Source of the DNA: Opisthorchis felineus
Taxonomy: Eukaryota; Platyhelminthes; Trematoda; Opisthorchiida; Opisthorchiidae
Assembly: GCA_004794785.1 (NCBI GenBank)
Contig: SJOL01006496.1
Location: forward strand, 249,240 to 313,239
DNA length: 64,000 nt
Reading direction: 5' to 3'
Shown here: positions 59,580-64,000 of the stretch, piece by piece
Position numbering within the stretch: the first letter of the stretch is position 1
Layout: each line of letters begins with the position of its first letter
Position numbers and translations under genes: made by a program
The notes under the pieces: model-generated
Databases searched by the model: none
What the model was told of the DNA's origin: nothing
Seen by the model: the letters and a program-made list of their open reading frames with translations, nothing else

Positions 59580-60400
59580 GACGTGACTGGTTGGTTGCGA
59601 GGTTGCAAAGGCTGTTCTCTGACATCCAGTTTAATGTGGAATCGTAGGATAATACATACAGAAGTCCACAAGGACAACATACGATCAAGTGCAAACCGAA
59701 GTATGCAGGAAGGAAATGTACACAGACCAGATTCAGGAATACTGTGGCAACCACACGAGCTGTCATTAACAAGTTTGCGTCGAAACCACACTAAACGGAT
59801 CAAGACGCACTACAAAAAACAGAATCAAAGGCAGAGAAGGACTGATAACTTCATCAAATATTTCGAAACAACGGCCACCCGAGAAACTTTACGTGAAGAT
59901 CCTTACGAAAGAAAATCCAGCCCATTGGGTTAACTTAACCAGGATAGGGAGGAATCACTTTTATGTCCATAAAAAACATCGCCAAAATGACTGCAAAACA
60001 CTTACGACATGGGTCAACAGTCGCTTTCAAGCCTGTAAACACGATGAGGAGAATTTCGGAACCTAATGGAAGACTGGATACCACTAAGAAAACAAACGTC
60101 ATTTACAATCGAGCGACTGCGATTAACACTGTGTTGATCCGACCGGAAGATAACTTACCACCAGGAAACACGAAAACTAGCATGCCGGCAGAAGACGTAG
60201 TTCCGTATCACTTGTGTCAAATCGGTTTCACTGAAATTCGGATGTTAAAATACTTGCGCACGTAAGAACTAAAAGGGAGCGAGTTATGCCCGAGACGTGG
60301 TACTGCGCAAAGGAATTAACTAGTAAACACACCGATATAGACCCAGCCTGTCGGGTCCCACGAACAAAAGAATCACGCAAATACTGGACTCTGAATGATG
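59580..60400 (+). mobile_element. Decayed Penelope-like element, end of the reverse transcriptase and GIY-YIG-type region
   Basis: Read across frames, the conserved pieces appear in the right order. They are DIQFNVE (about 59619-59640), RKEMYTDQI (59707-59733), KPVNTMRR and TKKTNVIYN (60028-60110), DPTGR (60136-60150, from the YVGQTGR motif), RRRSSVSLVS (60190-60220) and HTDIDPA (60328-60348, from the INRHIDIDP end). This order is characteristic of Penelope-like retroelements with a C-terminal GIY-YIG-type endonuclease. Stops and frameshifts show it is dead. The catalytic YVDD part of the reverse transcriptase is not seen. Boundaries are approximate. Confidence 0.75.
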
Positions 60401-63400
60401 TATGAAATTAAACAGCAATCGGAGCAATCGGATCAAAACCTATAACCACCAAAACTACAAGGCTATTTAATCAACCAATCGAGTGGAGAAAAGTCATACC
60501 ATGGAGCATGAACAAACTGATCCATCTCATCAGAGGAACAAAGCGGTAGAATTGGAGTCATCCAAAGAACCAAGCAGATGCAGGTATATTGGACTGCAAA
60601 GCTGATCGGGTTCAAATTTCATAACTCAATTCAGGCGAAAGTAACCTTGCCACGAACCATTTACATTAGTGTTACCACATGCTGTTTGGGAACAGTATAA
60701 GCTCAGTTAAAGAAGGAAATTACCCAGCCGAAATGGTGATGACAATGTATTCATGATTGAGGAGTAACGTTTACACTACAAATGCCAAGCTCAGAGAACA
60801 GACCAAAATCTCATCGGTTGCATGGTTTCTGTCGTTTTTGTGATGTCATGCTTCTCAGATAAGCCAATTGATCGAGCATTTAAAGGAAAAGTTCTAGTGA
60901 ACGAATTAAATCTCTAAGCTCAATGAACATTTCAATCATTTGATGTGTAATGTGGTGTTGTAAAATTTTCCACTACGGTCATCGTTCACACATCAAACAG
61001 CAGCTTGGCAACTAGACGAATGCACGCTTTTAAGCATGCGTTTTACCGAGGAGTACCGGGTTGTCTACAAGTCGAAAATATTACCAATAAAAAAGGGTGT
61101 TGAAGACCTAAATAAATGGTTTGTTTGATTATCTCGGTCTACCACGCTTTTCGGTATTGCCAAAAATATTGTTTATCCCACTACTTCGAAGGACTACTTC
61201 CTTCTATAGGGTGATGTTTCCAAAAGAGTTTGTGGAGTTCCTTAGCTTATGGACCCTCTATCGTATTTTTTAATCCAGCTATCGAATATGTTAGTTTAAT
61301 TACCAGTTCGGTGTAAATGCCTTAAATACGGGTCTTGGTTTCAGAGTTGTTCAAACAAAATTAAATTCACTGTACCATTTGGTTGAACCCAACTTCATTC
61401 AACCTGATTCAGGAAATGTGTCCGCTTGCGCAATGAACGAAATCAAGACAATAGTCCACCAGTCAAACAATTGTTTGGGCGATTAGGGATTGTTTTGCGG
61501 CGAAGAGCTGACGGCGCCATCATGATTGTAGTAGAAATTTTTCAGTGAAATTTTAAATCTTAATCTAATTGGTGCTTAGACTCATAAGGTAAGTTCGATT
61601 CTCAAATTTCACGCGGTACGGCAGGGAATGCGCTCAGGCTGTGTTCTAAGGACTGGACATCATGCCACTTGGCTCCTCTGAAGAAATCTGAAGGTAGCAC
61701 TACCAATACCAATGCCCTAACAGTGCAACGAAAATGACTTGCGCGTATAAAACCTGCTTCCGCTGATCAAATGTAAGGAAATAACATGGTCCAAAAGTCA
61801 CACTAGTCCCTCAGTGCAACTTCATAAAAGAGCTGGGTTGATGAGTTGCAAGTTTCACAAAGACGAAGTGTGATCTGCCTTGTAGATATACTTTAAGTGT
61901 TTTGTGTTTTGGTCTGGACTCGACAGAATAAAGTGGCCTGATCGGTTCGGTGGTGGCTTTTTCAACCATAACGGCAAATGTGAAGGTTTAGGAATGTTAA
62001 CGAACTTTAAACAATAATTCGGGTTTCCTAATCTATTCGTTACTCGGCTCAAACAGCCTTATGTACAGCTCTAAAACGGGGTTTTCAGATGGCTTCTGTT
62101 CATTCGCATCTAAAAACAAGTGTGCAGGTTTCTTAGCTTGATTGTGTTGTTTCTCGGTGATATATATTATCTAAAACACTGGTCTGGGCACACAACTGCC
62201 GGTGCGAAATCGGAGGTTTAGGCTTTTGTTCTAGGCCTTAAGGCCATATTTGTCCATCTACCTCAATTGTCCGCTGACAGCTTATTGCAAATCTGTCAAG
62301 TCAGAAAAATACATGAACACACTGAAGGGGTTCACCGCTCGCCCTACTCGATCGTTCTGTCACGGCCCTTTGCGCATTGCATTGTGTCGCGAGGATGCAC
62401 ATTTTGTTGCATGGGATACTGCAGCAAAAAGCCACGCAGATTCGGTTTAGAACGAAATGGAGCCAGTTGTGCGATCGATTTTAAGCCGAATTCTTTGCTT
62501 CGTCAAACACCGATGTGAAATAGGCTTGGATATACCTGAGGTTAGTTATGACAGCAAAAAAAACAGATATCCTTAAGAGACGGACGTTTGTGCAACCACC
62601 AATAATCATGAAAGTTTTATCAAGACCACTCTTATGGAGTTAAACCAAATCCGGATTTTTTAAACTATCTTATAACCACCACCGAGGCCTACCTGGGACC
62701 CTCAAAAATTAGTGCATGCACTCCTAGAGTACAAGCCGTTCCCAAGCAAAACAATGGTTAAAGATGGTCAATCAAAATTTCACGTCTTCCTTTTCGGCCA
62801 TGGTCAATGTCTGCTGGCGCTAAAAAGACAATGTAGAAAGAGCCGTGAGAACAACCACATTATTTATATTTTGCCTTATTTATTACGTTCTGTTGCGACA
62901 TAGGTCATAGGTCAACGAAAGAAACCAGTGGTTTTTCCAAACTCTGGTCCCCGATTGATTCTCCCTCAACCACTGTTACTTATTCCCTAAAGTTAGCAAG
63001 TTGCATATAAAAATGTTCGGCAAACTTGAAACGTGGCATCCATGTATATCAGAGGCTTGGTTTGTTGAAAGTGATAACCACCCCTTAAATCGTAATCATC
63101 AAGGTTATTCGATTTATGCCACCTGAAAAAGCACGCTATTTCAAAGGAAATTGCAAAGTGTCATTACTCCGCTTGCCATCGTGTCCCGACTTATCATACT
63201 GGTCCCCATATAATATCGACCGTTTGACTGATAAGCTTGACTTGTTTCCGTCGGCAAGCGTCGTTTGATTGAAATCACCACTGAACCAAAATCGCGTTTT
63301 TTTAGCTCAGTCGTCCCTCTATGTCTTTCTCAAGAAGACCAATTAAAGCCTTTCGTCCATAGACAATTAGCCCTTTCAGTGAATTTAATCTGCGGTGAGA

Positions 63401-64000
63401 AGTCAAGAAGCTTTGTGCAGCTGTTTCATCCTTATTGGGAATCATCAGTAATGTGCATCCCACAAAAGTGCAGGAAGGTTCGAATGCGCGACTTTCCGGA
63501 TAGTGGTTCGAACACAACGCTTTGGTTACAAGCGGCTGATCAGCGGTGTTTAGCCCTCACTCAGGCAAATACATCACCATCAAAAATGCTCAATGACGTC
63601 TTGACCTGAATCGGTCGCATCGGTGTATTTTTCTCGGTGTGAAATATGGTTTGCGCATGTCTGTTACACTTGCAAACTCGAACAGAAGGCAGTCAGTAAC
63701 GCTCCACGCAATGATCCGTGTTCATACTCTTGAAAAAAGACAAAGTCTTCATTAAATGCTCAAAACCCGACAGGAGTGTTTGGGTCTTGAGGATTGCGTG
63801 GAGTCACACCGAGCTAAACCGTGAATAATCCAACATACCACAGTTACTCCGTTGAGTGAACAATCCTGTGGAACTTCACTGTCATTTCAGACGTCATTTT
63901 GTATGGTGAATTTTCTAGGTTAACAAAATTGATTTTTCAAAAGACGAGGATTTGTCTTTGTATTTTCAAATGAATAGAACCACGAATTCATGAGCTCTCT
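60401..64000. other. Right flank, no identified gene
   Basis: Two overlapping open frames at 62250-62518 and one of 114 codons at 63265-63609 are the only notable signals. The latter contains a strong acceptor-like CGTTTTTTTAG ending at 63304. None matches a family I know. The rest is featureless AT-rich DNA. Confidence 0.5.

Noticed and set aside
59375..59803. 142-codon minus-strand open frame
   Set aside because: It is antisense to the Penelope-like remnant, whose motifs read on the plus strand.
1..64000. CRISPR arrays, operons, bacterial promoters or prophage
   Set aside because: No regularly spaced repeats or dense coding; the window is intron-rich animal DNA.

Overview
This is a piece of animal nuclear genome: sparse exons, clean GT-AG introns of 0.9 to 7 kb, decayed retrotransposons and one run of N. 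The divergence of the proteins and the type of repeats suggest a flatworm, perhaps a trematode, but that is an inference from general appearance. Nothing in the window is bacterial, and most uninterrupted reading frames are chance frames in intron DNA.

Region 2814-43430, plus strand: the 3' two thirds of a p90 ribosomal S6 kinase (RSK) gene. I assembled eleven exons by reading conserved kinase motifs and checking every splice phase. Together they encode 695 residues (numbered here from the Ile after the split Asn in the first exon) and end at a TAA at 42841-42843. The first exons, with the ATP-binding half of the N-terminal kinase, lie to the left of the window. The C-lobe of the N-terminal AGC kinase, its hydrophobic motif, a long linker, the second (CaMK-type) kinase domain and an ERK-docking tail are all present. 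The N-terminal kinase looks intact. The C-terminal kinase domain keeps its fold but has lost nearly every catalytic signature: the glycine loop, HRD (now HGN), DFG (now DFA), the activation-loop Thr and APE. It reads as a pseudokinase inside an otherwise ordinary RSK. This is the most interesting thing in the window.

Region 51779-54949, minus strand: the last two coding exons of a LITAF-domain gene, converging on the RSK gene. The two CxxC zinc half-sites sit on separate exons joined by a phase-matched 2.9 kb intron. The first exon(s) were not found.

Mobile-element remnants: an RTE-like LINE fragment with an AP-endonuclease domain (about 4340-5860, inside RSK intron 1) and a Penelope-like element fragment (about 59580-60400). 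A possible second LINE scrap lies at 6787-6870 and a tRNA-like SINE candidate at 32650-32722. Simple repeats are at 48731-48793 and 29540-29583. An 879-base assembly gap (22297-23175) falls inside an RSK intron and, by alignment, hides no kinase exon.

Two intronic segments look like unassigned exons. One is an in-phase alternative terminal exon (18555-18781) that would yield an RSK without the second kinase domain. The other is an exon-like segment with both splice sites (30738-30905). The right-hand 3.6 kb has a few open frames that I could not identify.
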